A DNA stretch of 14,319 bases from Bacteroidota bacterium (GCA_003242315.1 QGUY01000082.1:1-14319), one strand, 5' to 3'; shown: positions 5,126-13,606, counted from the first letter of the stretch. The notes: a model not told the origin generated them from the sequence alone. A program made the numbers and translations.

Positions 5126-6049
5126 CTATTTCCTTTTATGTTCCAAAAACCACCTATACAAATCCTCTCCTCCGTACACCCGTTTCCACGTATCGTGGCC
5201 CATGTCTTCTTCGATAGTGTATCGAACTTCCGGGTGGCCCAGTTCTTCCAGCTTGTTGAGACCGGCGAGGAAATACTTTTTCGGTACAACGGTATCACGA
5301 CCACCGCTGAAAACCCAGACGGGAAGCCTGGACTGAGCGATAGGGGGCATTAGATCCGGGTGTCCCCAACCTACGATGGGGCTGATGGCCGCAAATACTT
5401 CCGGATGTTTGCTTGCCATGTACCAGGTGCCAAATCCTCCGTAGCTCAACCCCGTGAGGTAAACGCGATCTGCGTCGGTCTGATAATTGGTCAGTACGTG
5501 ATCGATCATGTTCATCAGATCAGTTTCGATCTGATCCCAGCCCCTTGGTAACGTCACATAGGGCAATGAGTCAACCGGTTCGGCGCCCGCCATGGGCTGA
5601 GACATCCTGCCCGCAGGTTCACGCTCCGGCGTGCCTTCAGGCAATCGCTTCGGTATGCTGTTGCGATCGCGATTAGTAAGATAGTCGAACCCAAGCGTGT
5701 CCATACCGAACATTGGAAGCTGCGGCGAAATAATGATGAATGGCAGATCACGGCGCTGTATCCAGGCTTCGTATAATGGACCATGAATGAGGACAAAGTC
5801 CAGCTCATCCCTTCCGTTGCCGCGCTCTCCGTTGCCATGAAGGAACATCATCACTGGCCATTTCTTCGCGGGATCATCGCGATAACCCTTTGGCAGATAT
5901 AAGAAGTATTCGTGCTCCTCCTGATCCAGCGTGCTGATGAACGGTATACGAAGGAGTTCTTCTACGGATGAAGATTTTTCGTTTGGAGAACAGGACATAA
6001 TTGATAAGGTGATGCCCAGAAAGGCAATGATACCGGTAGAAGTTTTCAT
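5126..6049 (-). CDS. Lipoprotein alpha/beta hydrolase (esterase/phospholipase type)
   Basis: From the chosen ATG (6047-6049) the product has 307 residues and starts with a lipoprotein signal ending LSIMSC, Cys20 being the predicted lipidated residue, so it should sit on a membrane facing the periplasm or outside. The alpha/beta hydrolase fold shows HGNGERG (71-77, oxyanion loop), the nucleophile elbow GLSYGG (200-205, Ser202), Asp252 in FSGGRDTVVP and His285 in DMGHDTW. The pattern fits COG4099-like esterases related to feruloyl esterases and PHB depolymerases. The frame stays open 33 codons further upstream, but those codons run through an inverted repeat and the lipobox only makes sense with the internal start. 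TATTTTAC just upstream (6054-6061, minus) is a weak -7 candidate. Natural ester unknown. Confidence 0.85.
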   Translation of the reverse strand: MKTSTGIIAFLGITLSIMSCSPNEKSSSVEELLRIPFISTLDQEEHEYFLYLPKGYRDDPAKKWPVMMFLHGNGERGNGRDELDFVLIHGPLYEAWIQRRDLPFIIISPQLPMFGMDTLGFDYLTNRDRNSIPKRLPEGTPEREPAGRMSQPMAGAEPVDSLPYVTLPRGWDQIETDLMNMIDHVLTNYQTDADRVYLTGLSYGGFGTWYMASKHPEVFAAISPIVGWGHPDLMPPIAQSRLPVWVFSGGRDTVVPKKYFLAGLNKLEELGHPEVRYTIEEDMGHDTWKRVYGGEDLYRWFLEHKRK

Positions 6050-6081
6050 AGGGGTAAAATAGGAAATTCGCTCTAAGTGTT

Positions 6082-6152
6082 CTATGATCCCTATGTGATC
6101 TAGGTGGTTCCGGGAATTTTTTTGAACCGCATAGGTCACATAGGTCACATAG
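6082..6152. terminator. Long imperfect inverted repeat behind the oxidoreductase operon
   Basis: Two 23-base arms, 6082-6104 and 6130-6152, are complementary except at five positions. GGTTC/GAACC (6106-6110 with 6124-6128) continues the stem towards a loop holding a run of T. The right arm is made of tandem CATAGGTCA units. It lies between the stop of the beta-subunit gene (6160) and the hydrolase start (6049). It may terminate or stabilise the operon mRNA, although the T/A run is in the loop and not after the stem, or it may be a small intergenic repeat unit. Confidence 0.5.
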
Positions 6153-6159
6153 TTTGTGG

Positions 6160-7212
6160 CTACCGGAAGCTACTGTTGATTCCTTCCAGCGCGGCGCTTC
6201 CGGGGCAAAGCTTTTCTTGCGTCAGTGAATTCAAGGGTTGGTCGACGGTAGCAAGTACATCGTGAAGGTCGCGGCTTGAGGTTTCCGCATAAAGTAATCC
6301 GGTAAGGATTTTTCCCTCTCTCTTTGCCTTGTCCATTTGGTTCATCGCGGCATTGCGATCAGTGGGATCCCAGCCGGGACTCAACTTCCGCAGGGCAAGG
6401 AGGGAGCCGTCGTGAAGTTCAACCGTAGTCGACGATCCTTCTTCATACTCCACGGTTATTTCCTCTGCCTCAGGAACAAAATCCAACGCTGAAGTGGCTT
6501 CAATGTGCTGGCGGACGTAGTCGTACGACTTTGTCGATCCTTTGTTATTATTAAAAGTCACACACGGAGATATGACATCCAGGAACGCAAATCCTCGATG
6601 TGACAGTGCAGCCTTGAGTAAAGGTATGAGTTGCGTCTTATCACCGGAGAAACTCCGCGCCACGAAGGTTGCTCCCAGGGTAATCGCAAGTTCTGCCAGG
6701 TCAATGGCAGGGAAGGGGTTCTCACTTCCTGCTTTGTTAACAGAGCCGTAATCAGCGGTTGCCGAGTCCTGACCTTTTGTGAGCCCGTAGCATCCGTTGT
6801 TCATGACGATGTAGGTCATGTTCAGATTCCGGCGCATCACATGACAAAACTGCCCCAATCCGATAGAGGCCGTGTCGCCATCACCTGAAACACCTATATA
6901 AATAAGGTCTCTGTTGGCAAGGTTCGCGCCGGTGGTGATAGACGGCATGCGTCCGTGTACCGAATTGAATCCATGAGAATTGCCCAGAAAATATGTGGGA
7001 GTCTTGGAACTGCAACCGATACCTGAAAGTTTGGCCACACGGTGTGGCTCTATGGAGAGTTCGTAGCAGGCTTGCACGATGGCAGCGCTGATGCTGTCGT
7101 GGCCGCAGCCAGCGCACAGGGTTGACAGCGCACCTTCGTAGTCTGACTTAACAAATCCAACAGCGTTCTTCTTCTGTTCCGGGTGGCGGAACCGCGATTT
7201 TACATAACTCAT
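6160..7212 (-). CDS. korB: 2-oxoacid:acceptor oxidoreductase, beta subunit (KorB-like)
   Basis: The 350-residue product is the TPP-binding half of a 2-oxoacid oxidoreductase. CAGCGH (33-38), Cys67 in GIGCSS and Cys217 in ISPCVTF give the CX2C...C...C set expected to hold one [4Fe-4S] cluster. GDGDTASIG (110-118) through NNGCYGLTKGQ (138-148) is the Mg-TPP site, and HGRMPSITTGANLA is the conserved block before it. It pairs with the alpha chain to decarboxylate a 2-oxoacid to its acyl-CoA with release of low-potential electrons. 2-Oxoglutarate is the likeliest substrate by resemblance to KorB, but pyruvate or branched-chain oxoacids cannot be excluded. Its ATG overlaps the alpha stop (ATGA), so translation is coupled. 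Last gene of the operon. Confidence 0.9.
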   Translation of the reverse strand: MSYVKSRFRHPEQKKNAVGFVKSDYEGALSTLCAGCGHDSISAAIVQACYELSIEPHRVAKLSGIGCSSKTPTYFLGNSHGFNSVHGRMPSITTGANLANRDLIYIGVSGDGDTASIGLGQFCHVMRRNLNMTYIVMNNGCYGLTKGQDSATADYGSVNKAGSENPFPAIDLAELAITLGATFVARSFSGDKTQLIPLLKAALSHRGFAFLDVISPCVTFNNNKGSTKSYDYVRQHIEATSALDFVPEAEEITVEYEEGSSTTVELHDGSLLALRKLSPGWDPTDRNAAMNQMDKAKREGKILTGLLYAETSSRDLHDVLATVDQPLNSLTQEKLCPGSAALEGINSSFR

Positions 7213-9056
7213 CCTACAGAAAGTTTTTGACTCGGAGTATCAGGAATGCCGATGCGTGCGAGGTGATCTTTTACCTGTGCGACAATCGTATCCGCGGGGA
7301 TCGGCATGCCATCGTAATGCAATACTGACAATACCTGTTGCGGCGCAAGGTTCAATTCATTGATTAGCAGCGACCGGAACTGTCCGTCACGGTTTTGTTC
7401 TACCACAAACACCTCCTGGTGGGTTGCAAAGAACCTCGCAACGGTGTCGTTGAACGGGAATGCGCGTATTTGCATGACATCGAGGTACACGCCTTCGCTT
7501 TCTAGAAGGTCTATTGCCTCCAGCGCAGCGTAACCTGTAGTTCCAAACCAGACGAGGCCACAGCGGCTGCGGTTCGCGGATTGAAACAGCTTCGGCTCGG
7601 GCACGAGTTGCTTTGCAGTCTCCCATTTCTTTTGAAGTCGATTTACGTTTCGCACGTACGCCGGGCCATCTTCGGTATAACGTGCGTACTCATCGCGCGA
7701 CGTACCGCGTGTGAAGAATGCTCCTTTCGTCGGGTGCGTGCCGGGAAGCGTTCGGTAACAAATGCCGTCGCCATCTACATCCAGGTAGCGACCAAACTCT
7801 TTCATTTCTTCGAGGTCTTCGCGCGACAGCACCTTCCCGCGGTCGTACACACGTGCGTCATCCCAGGTGAGGGGTGGCGACAGATGCTGATTCATACCCA
7901 GATCGAGGTCCGACATAACGATAACCGGCGTTTGCAATCGTTCCGCCAGATCGAAGGCCGTTGCCGTCAATTCAAACGCTTCCGCGGGAGAAGATGGAAA
8001 CAGCAGCACATGCTTTGTGTCGCCATGAGATGCGTAAGCGCACAGCAGGATGTCCGATTGCTGAGTACGCGTAGGCATCCCCGTGGATGGACCCCCGCGC
8101 TGAACATTGACCAATACCAAAGGGATCTCAGCGAAGTAGGCGAGGCCGAGAAACTCGGTCATCAGCGAAACGCCCGCGCCACTGGTCGACGTAAACGCTC
8201 TCGCTCCATTCCAGTTTGCACCGATGACCATACCTATGGCAGCCAGTTCATCTTCCGCCTGAACGATAGCGTATCGTTTCTTACCCGTTGCAGGATCAGT
8301 ACGCAATTTCTTGCAATACTTTTCGAATGCATTCACTACGGAAGTTGACGGCGTAATAGGATACCATGCTGCCACAGTTGCGCCTGCGTATATCGCACCC
8401 AGGGCAGTAGCCGTGTTGCCGTCGATCATGATCTGATCGCCTGTTGCTTCGCGCCGCTCCACATGGATATCAAGCGGGTATTCGAAGTTGTTGCGCGCGT
8501 AGGTGGCTCCCAATTCGAGGGCCTTAAAGTTCGGCGGTACAAGCTTTTCATTCTTGCTGAACATTTCGCGGATCAGCTGACGGACGACTTCAAGGTCGAC
8601 GTTGAGCAACACGGAAAGCGCACCGACATAGACGATGTTCTTAAAGAGTTGCTGGTGTCGCGGAACTTCGTAGTTATCCATACACAGCTTCATCATCGGG
8701 ATGCCGATGTAGCGGATGTCTTCCCGGATCAGGTCGGGATGAAGCCGTTTGGTGTTGTCGTATACAAAATAGCCTCCGGGTCGTATGGAGGCGACATCCC
8801 GGGCATAGGTTTGCGGGTTGACGCCAACAATGAGGTCGATGGCTTCGCGGCGGCCGACATACCCTTTGTCGTTTACCCTGATTTCAAACCACGTTGGAAG
8901 GCCCTGAATGTTGGAGGGAAAAATGTTCTTTGAGGATATGGGTATCCCCATCCGAAAGATCGCTCTTGCAAAAAGTTCGTTTGCACTGGCAGATCCCGTA
9001 CCGTTCACATTGGCAAAGCGGATGACCATGTCGTTCACCCTGCGCGCATGTATCAT
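7209..9056 (-). CDS. korA: 2-oxoacid:acceptor oxidoreductase, fused gamma-alpha subunit (KorA-like)
   Basis: The product has 615 residues from the chosen ATG (9054-9056), which overlaps the upstream stop as ATGA. Residues about 10-175 are the gamma domain (IRFANVNGTGSAS start; CoA-related fold). The alpha part follows, with the hallmark YPITPST at 232-238, then QAEDELAAIGMVIGA and the NVQRGGPSTGMPTRTQQSD block. This gamma-alpha order is standard for two-subunit Kor enzymes. The frame is open 32 codons further upstream, but those lie inside the upstream gene, lack family resemblance and would destroy the tidy overlap. An internal Met at 9027-9029 is an alternative start. With the beta subunit it should form an (alpha-beta)2 enzyme; the neighbour supplies an electron outlet. 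Confidence 0.9.
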   Translation of the reverse strand: MIHARRVNDMVIRFANVNGTGSASANELFARAIFRMGIPISSKNIFPSNIQGLPTWFEIRVNDKGYVGRREAIDLIVGVNPQTYARDVASIRPGGYFVYDNTKRLHPDLIREDIRYIGIPMMKLCMDNYEVPRHQQLFKNIVYVGALSVLLNVDLEVVRQLIREMFSKNEKLVPPNFKALELGATYARNNFEYPLDIHVERREATGDQIMIDGNTATALGAIYAGATVAAWYPITPSTSVVNAFEKYCKKLRTDPATGKKRYAIVQAEDELAAIGMVIGANWNGARAFTSTSGAGVSLMTEFLGLAYFAEIPLVLVNVQRGGPSTGMPTRTQQSDILLCAYASHGDTKHVLLFPSSPAEAFELTATAFDLAERLQTPVIVMSDLDLGMNQHLSPPLTWDDARVYDRGKVLSREDLEEMKEFGRYLDVDGDGICYRTLPGTHPTKGAFFTRGTSRDEYARYTEDGPAYVRNVNRLQKKWETAKQLVPEPKLFQSANRSRCGLVWFGTTGYAALEAIDLLESEGVYLDVMQIRAFPFNDTVARFFATHQEVFVVEQNRDGQFRSLLINELNLAPQQVLSVLHYDGMPIPADTIVAQVKDHLARIGIPDTPSQKLSVG

Positions 9057-10831
9057 ATAATCTTGGTTGTCTTGGTCACACTGTACAAAAACTTCTTCAT
9101 GTCCCACGCCGACGTCGGACAGCGTTCCGCGCAAAGGCCACAGTGAAGACAAACGTCTTCATCCTTTACCATCACGCGTGAGGTCGGCAGTTCTCTTGAG
9201 ACATACAGGTCCTGCGATCGGTTGTTGGCAGGTGCCATCAACCTTGATCTGAGGTCGTCTTCGTCACCGTTTGTGGTGAAGGTGATGGATGAGGTAGGAC
9301 AGATATCCATGCATGCGTCGCATTCGATGCAAAGGTCCGGTGTGAAGACGGTTTGCACGTCGCAGTTCAGGCATCGCTGTGCTTCGCGAAAGGCAGTTTC
9401 GCGATCGAAACCGAGCTCGACTTCCGCGCGAAGATCCTTAAGCGTCACGTCCAGACTGGCGTGCGGTACTTTATAACGATCATCTTCTGTTACAACGCTG
9501 TCGTATATCCATTCATGAATGCCCATCTTCTGCTGGTAGAGATTTACCGTGGGAGCGGGGCGATCAAGAACATTCTGACCTGAACAATAAAGGTGTATTG
9601 AAATTGCAGCCTGGTGGCCGTGAGCAACTGCAGTGATGATGTTCTTCGGACCAAATGCCGCATCGCCACCGAAGAACACATCAGGCCTGGTCGATTGGAA
9701 GCTGATCGGATTGATCACTGGCAGATCCCACTTGCCGAACTCAATGCCGAGGTCGCGTTCAATCCACGGAAAGGCGTTGTCCTGTCCAACAGCTATGATG
9801 ACGTCGTCAGCTTCAATAAATTCGTCCGGCTCGCCCGTGGGCACCAGCGACCTTTTGCCCGCCTCGTCGTATACAGCTTTCACTTTGCTGAAGATCATGC
9901 CCTTTAGCTTTCCATCTTCCACAACAAACTCCTTTGGAGGCATGTTGTTGAGAATGGGAATACCTTCCGCCTTTGCATCTTCAATTTCCCACGGCGATGC
10001 CTTCATGTCCTGGAACGGACTTCTCACAATCACCTTTACATCCTGACCTCCCAGTCGCCGTGCCGTCCGGCAGCAATCCATCGCGGTGTTGCCGCCCCCC
10101 AGGACGATCACGCGTTTACCGATGGTCTTCTTATGTCCAAAGGCTACGTTGGCAAGAAATTCTACACCAATATGAACGCGGTCGCCAGCTTCTTTACGGC
10201 CCGGAAGATTCAGGTCGCGGCCTTTCGGTGCGCCGGTGCCAATGAATACCGCGTCGTAATCCTTCTCAAGGATTTCCTTAAGACTTGAGACGTAATGATT
10301 AAAGTGTGTGTGAATACCTAAGGCAAGGACGTAGTTTACTTCTTCGTCGAGGACGCTTTCCGGAAGCCGGAACCCAGGAATCTGGGTGCGCATCATACCA
10401 CCGCCCTTGTGCCATTCGTCATACAAGTGGATTTCATATCCAAGCGGTGCGAGGTCGCGCGCAACGGTCAGGGATGCAGGTCCGCCTCCAATAAGACAGA
10501 CCTTGCGCCCGTTCTTTCTCACAGGAGGAAGCGGCATGCGCGCCTTGACGTTACCCTTGTTATCAGCAGCCACGCGCTTCAATCTGCATATAGCCACCGG
10601 TTCCTCGTCGACACGTCCGCGACGACATGCCGGTTCGCAAGGACGGTCACAGGTTCTACCAAGGACACCGGGAAACACATTCGATTCCCAGTTGATCATG
10701 TAGGCATCGTCATACCGTCCGGCAGCGATAAGGCGGATATATTCAGGCACAGGCGTGTGCGCGGGGCAGGCGTACTGGCAGTCAATCACCTTGTGGAAAT
10801 ATTCCGGGTTGGTGATATCAGTGGGGTTCAC
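9053..10831 (-). CDS. GltD-like FAD/NAD(P) oxidoreductase with C-terminal 2[4Fe-4S] domain, likely KOR partner
   Basis: The 592-residue product has three parts. The N-terminal Fe-S domain carries Cys18, Cys22, Cys61, Cys65 and Cys69 (CQYAC and CDRPCEPAC), as in the glutamate synthase small subunit. The two-nucleotide flavoprotein core has VCLIGGGPAS (111-120, FAD), VIVLGGGNTAMD (241-252, NAD(P)H) and GGDAAFGPKNIITAVAHG near residue 400. The C-terminal ferredoxin domain has CIECDACMDICP (501-512) and CLHCGLCAERCP (561-572), two full CX2CX2CX3C sets. No gltB is nearby, while korA follows with a 4-base overlap, so it most likely moves electrons between the 2-oxoacid enzyme and NAD(P). From memory, the Azoarcus evansii 2-oxoglutarate:NADP+ oxidoreductase KorABC has a comparable third subunit. 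First gene of the operon. Confidence 0.85.
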   Translation of the reverse strand: MNPTDITNPEYFHKVIDCQYACPAHTPVPEYIRLIAAGRYDDAYMINWESNVFPGVLGRTCDRPCEPACRRGRVDEEPVAICRLKRVAADNKGNVKARMPLPPVRKNGRKVCLIGGGPASLTVARDLAPLGYEIHLYDEWHKGGGMMRTQIPGFRLPESVLDEEVNYVLALGIHTHFNHYVSSLKEILEKDYDAVFIGTGAPKGRDLNLPGRKEAGDRVHIGVEFLANVAFGHKKTIGKRVIVLGGGNTAMDCCRTARRLGGQDVKVIVRSPFQDMKASPWEIEDAKAEGIPILNNMPPKEFVVEDGKLKGMIFSKVKAVYDEAGKRSLVPTGEPDEFIEADDVIIAVGQDNAFPWIERDLGIEFGKWDLPVINPISFQSTRPDVFFGGDAAFGPKNIITAVAHGHQAAISIHLYCSGQNVLDRPAPTVNLYQQKMGIHEWIYDSVVTEDDRYKVPHASLDVTLKDLRAEVELGFDRETAFREAQRCLNCDVQTVFTPDLCIECDACMDICPTSSITFTTNGDEDDLRSRLMAPANNRSQDLYVSRELPTSRVMVKDEDVCLHCGLCAERCPTSAWDMKKFLYSVTKTTKII

Positions 10832-10867
10832 AGTTCTGGTTGGTTTTAGGTATCGACAAAAATTCCA

Positions 10868-10900
10868 CTAATATAGGAGCAAAAGTGTACACATACACAA
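10868..10900 (-). promoter_or_regulatory. Weak candidate promoter of the oxidoreductase operon
   Basis: On the minus strand TTG (10900-10898), 22 bases, then TATATTAG (10875-10868), one mismatch from TAnnTTTG. The spacing is longer than usual. It would start about 30 bases before the ATG at 10831. A GTGTACAC palindrome (10885-10892) lies between the two elements and could be an operator. Confidence 0.3.
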
Positions 10901-11119
10901 TGGTGACCCTAAATCAGTTACCAGAATGAGCAGGACACCCTGTTGCTGATCGACCGACTCCCTGGTCGTGAACCGGGTAATCGCCGGTCATCGGTAACGT
11001 TTCTCATGGTTGTTGTGTGTCGGGGCACACTAAAAAATTCTTTAGCAATCTAACCAACAGAGGCTGGGGTCATGTTAGCGATACAACTAAATTGCGATCA
11101 CACGTAAAATCAGATTCAA
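10901..11119. other. Divergent intergenic region with small hairpins
   Basis: This stretch separates the oxidoreductase operon (left) from the hexosaminidase gene (right). No credible gene is seen. Three short stems occur: CGACC/GGTCG (10951-10968), ACCGG/CCGGT (10972-10988) and GTGTG/CACAC (11015-11030). None is followed by a T-tract. TAAATTGC (11088-11095) is a poor -7 candidate for the hexosaminidase gene, without a -33 partner, so that promoter is unassigned. Confidence 0.4.
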
Positions 11120-12997
11120 ATGTATCGCAAGGCATGTTCGTTTCTTCTTGTCCTGATCCTTACCACAGTTAGTGCACACGCACAGGACAATATTATCCCT
11201 GCTCCTGTCAGCGTGCAAAAGACCAGCGCAAAGTTTGTGTTGGATGGAAGCGTAGATATGTACGTCGTGACACCTGATCCGCAGGTACGGCAAATAGCGC
11301 AACAGTTTTCCGGTGTCTTGAAAGAGCGCGGATACGATGTTGATGTGGTGTCAGGACAGCCTGCCACCAGGGCGATCACCCTTTCATTGAATGCATCGCG
11401 GGATGCTGAGTTGGGTGATGAGGGCTATACACTCACGGTTGATCAAAATCAGGTAACGCTCGCAGCCAATCGTCCGGCTGGACTTTTCAACGCGCTACAA
11501 ACGTTGCGTCAATTGATACCAGCCGGAAAGGGCAGCGGCACCGCTGAAATACCGGGTTGTACGATACGGGACTATCCGCGATTCAAATGGAGGGGACTCA
11601 TGCTTGACGTGAGCCGCCACTTTTTTACGAAAGAAGAAGTGAAGCAGTTCATCGATGTGATGGCGCAGTACAAGTTCAATACATTCCACTGGCACCTTAC
11701 CGACGACAATGGATGGAGAATCGAGATCAAGTCGCTGCCCAAACTTACCGAAGTAGGTGCCTGGCGTGTGGAACGACACGGTCCATTCAATAGTCGACCT
11801 GATCCCAAGCCTGGAGAACCCGCTACCTACGGAGGCTTTTACACACACGAGGATATTCGGGAAGTTGTGCAGTATGCAGCAGAACGGAACATCACGATTG
11901 TACCAGAAGTCGATGTACCGGGTCATAGCATGGCCGCCCTGGCTGCCTATCCGGAATTGTCTACCCGCAAGGAACCCAAGTTCGTTAACCCTGGGACAGC
12001 CTTTGCCGAATGGTATGGCGATGGCAAGTTCAAGATGCTCGTTGAGAACACCCTGAATCCTGCCGACGAAAAAGTTTATGACTTCCTGGAAAAGGTATTC
12101 TCCGAGGTGGCTTCACTGTTCCCCGGACCTTTCATCCATGTCGGTGGCGATGAAGCTTATCACGGCTTCTGGGAAGAGGATCCGAGTTGCCAGGCTCTGA
12201 TGAAAAAACACAAGCTGAAAGACGGCCATGAACTTCAGTCGTACTTCATGAAGCGCGTGGCGAAGATCATACAAAAGCAGGGCAAGAAGATGATCGGCTG
12301 GGACGAGATTCTCGAAGGGGGATTGCCTAAGGGTACTGCCGTAATGAGCTGGCGAGGTATGGAGGGTGGCATAGCTGCAGCCAAACTTGGGCATGAAGTG
12401 GTGATGTCGCCCACAACATATGCGTACATTGACTATACACAGGGTGACCACTCCCTTGAAATACCTATTTATGCCGACCTCAGTTTGAAAAAAGCATACG
12501 AGTTTGAACCACTTCCCGAAGGTATTGACCCGAAGTTCATTCTCGGGGGACAGGCAAACCTTTGGACGGAACACATTCCTACGTTGCGGCACGCATTCTA
12601 CATGACGTATCCGAGGGCGTTCGCAACGGCTGAGTCGGTGTGGAGTCCGTCGTCAAAAAAGAACTGGGACAACTTTGTGAACAGGGTCCTGCATCACTTC
12701 GATCGCTTCGATGCAGAATCACTCAACATCTCAAGAGCGGTCTATGATCCGGTAGTTCGGGCGAAGATGGAGGATGGAAAGCTCGTAGTAACCCTTTCCT
12801 GTGAGTTGCCTGGCACCGACATTCACTACACGCTGGACAGAACTTTCCCCGACGCGTTCACGCCTAAGTATACAGGCCCCATCACCATTCCGGATGCGCC
12901 TGTGACGCTAAAGGTGGTGTCAGTGCGCGACGGCAAGACGGTCGGAAGAATGATTTCGCTGACGCGCGAAGAGTTAGTGAAGCGTGCAGGAAGATAG
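11120..12997 (+). CDS. Secreted beta-N-acetylhexosaminidase, GH20
   Basis: The 625-residue product has a Sec signal peptide (residues 1-21, ending SAHAQ). An N-terminal GH20b-like alpha/beta domain (about 22-150, IIPAPVSVQ start) is followed by the TIM-barrel from YPRFKWRGLMLDVSRHFF (152-169). FHWHLTDDNGWRIEIK (189-204), EVDVPGHS (263-270) and the catalytic pair Asp344-Glu345 in HVGGDEAYHGFW are intact. GH20 enzymes use the substrate's own acetamido group as nucleophile, the Asp orienting it and the Glu acting as acid/base. The C-terminus (about 545-620) resembles a chitobiase C-terminal beta-sandwich. It should release terminal GlcNAc or GalNAc in the periplasm from chitin fragments, glycans or muropeptides. 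No susC/susD pair is present, so it is not in a standard polysaccharide locus. Its TAG touches the stop of the convergent deacetylase gene. Confidence 0.93.
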   Translation: MYRKACSFLLVLILTTVSAHAQDNIIPAPVSVQKTSAKFVLDGSVDMYVVTPDPQVRQIAQQFSGVLKERGYDVDVVSGQPATRAITLSLNASRDAELGDEGYTLTVDQNQVTLAANRPAGLFNALQTLRQLIPAGKGSGTAEIPGCTIRDYPRFKWRGLMLDVSRHFFTKEEVKQFIDVMAQYKFNTFHWHLTDDNGWRIEIKSLPKLTEVGAWRVERHGPFNSRPDPKPGEPATYGGFYTHEDIREVVQYAAERNITIVPEVDVPGHSMAALAAYPELSTRKEPKFVNPGTAFAEWYGDGKFKMLVENTLNPADEKVYDFLEKVFSEVASLFPGPFIHVGGDEAYHGFWEEDPSCQALMKKHKLKDGHELQSYFMKRVAKIIQKQGKKMIGWDEILEGGLPKGTAVMSWRGMEGGIAAAKLGHEVVMSPTTYAYIDYTQGDHSLEIPIYADLSLKKAYEFEPLPEGIDPKFILGGQANLWTEHIPTLRHAFYMTYPRAFATAESVWSPSSKKNWDNFVNRVLHHFDRFDAESLNISRAVYDPVVRAKMEDGKLVVTLSCELPGTDIHYTLDRTFPDAFTPKYTGPITIPDAPVTLKVVSVRDGKTVGRMISLTREELVKRAGR

Positions 12998-13606
12998 TTA
13001 GCGAGCCGACCGGATGGTAATGGTACCACCATTGGGGACAGCCTGATACTGCACGTAGGTGCCCCTGGCATCTTTGTCGGGTACCAGTTGCATTTCTTGC
13101 GTTCCCTGGTGAACGACTACTCTCCGCCAGTCATTGTCGACGTAAGTTCTAAGCGTCAATGGCAGGCTGTACATCTCGGGATCCAGTATATGCGTTAGCT
13201 CTATTGTGATGGAGCCGTCGCCTACACGGGTTTGCACATTTCCGTTCATGCGTTCGCGCATGTAGCGCGTCACATTGCCGAAGGTGTCAACCCAGAGACG
13301 GTCTTCATAATCTTTGATGTAGGAGAAATACTCATCCAGTTCTTCGTGCGGTTTGGCTTCCCAGCCCACACCATCGACACCGTGGAAGACGAGCACCAGC
13401 CAAACGTTGTTGTTTTGCGCGACGACGTCGATCCAGGATTTCATCAGGTCCAGGGGCGTGTCGGCCAGTGCACCGCGTTGCCATTGAACATAGGTCTTGT
13501 CAGACGCGCCGGGGTCCATGTCGTTCCATCGGTTTAACTCCTCAAGGAAAGGTTCCGGCATTCTGTTTCGCAGGGCCTCGTGAATTCTTAATGCATATTC
13601 CATCAC
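12998..13606 (-). CDS. C-terminal part of the interrupted deacetylase
   Basis: The longest start-to-stop piece after the TAA begins with GTG at 13606-13604 (ATG at 13603), but the coding pattern runs unbroken back to the TAA, so this start is probably not a native one. LVLVFHGVDGVGWEAKP, about 75-90 residues in, is the strand and loop holding the late conserved His of NodB domains (motif 4-like HG). The last 90 residues (VGDGSITIELTHILDPEMYSLPLTLRTYV is part of it, given here only by its ends VGDGSITIEL and LRTYV) look like a small all-beta domain. No Shine-Dalgarno or -7 box is evident in front, so independent expression is doubtful. The stop TAA (13000-12998) touches the hexosaminidase stop. 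Confidence 0.5.
   Translation of the reverse strand: MMEYALRIHEALRNRMPEPFLEELNRWNDMDPGASDKTYVQWQRGALADTPLDLMKSWIDVVAQNNNVWLVLVFHGVDGVGWEAKPHEELDEYFSYIKDYEDRLWVDTFGNVTRYMRERMNGNVQTRVGDGSITIELTHILDPEMYSLPLTLRTYVDNDWRRVVVHQGTQEMQLVPDKDARGTYVQYQAVPNGGTITIRSAR

Noticed and set aside
6050..6148. 33-codon N-terminal extension of the alpha/beta hydrolase
   Set aside because: These codons run through the inverted repeat and precede a complete lipoprotein signal, which works only with the start at 6049.
7581..8348. 255-codon open frame on the plus strand
   Set aside because: Antisense shadow of the gamma-alpha subunit gene; no plausible domain and no start signals.
9057..9152. 32-codon N-terminal extension of the gamma-alpha subunit
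   Set aside because: It lies wholly inside the upstream GltD-like gene and lacks family resemblance; the ATGA overlap at 9053-9056 marks the better start.
9053..10831. Glutamate synthase small subunit (gltD)
   Set aside because: No gltB is nearby, the protein carries an extra C-terminal ferredoxin domain, and it is translationally coupled to korA.
11015..11040. Terminator (GTGTG/CACAC hairpin followed by TAAAAAATTC)
   Set aside because: The stem is only five base pairs and is followed by A and not T on the plus strand; no gene ends there on either strand.
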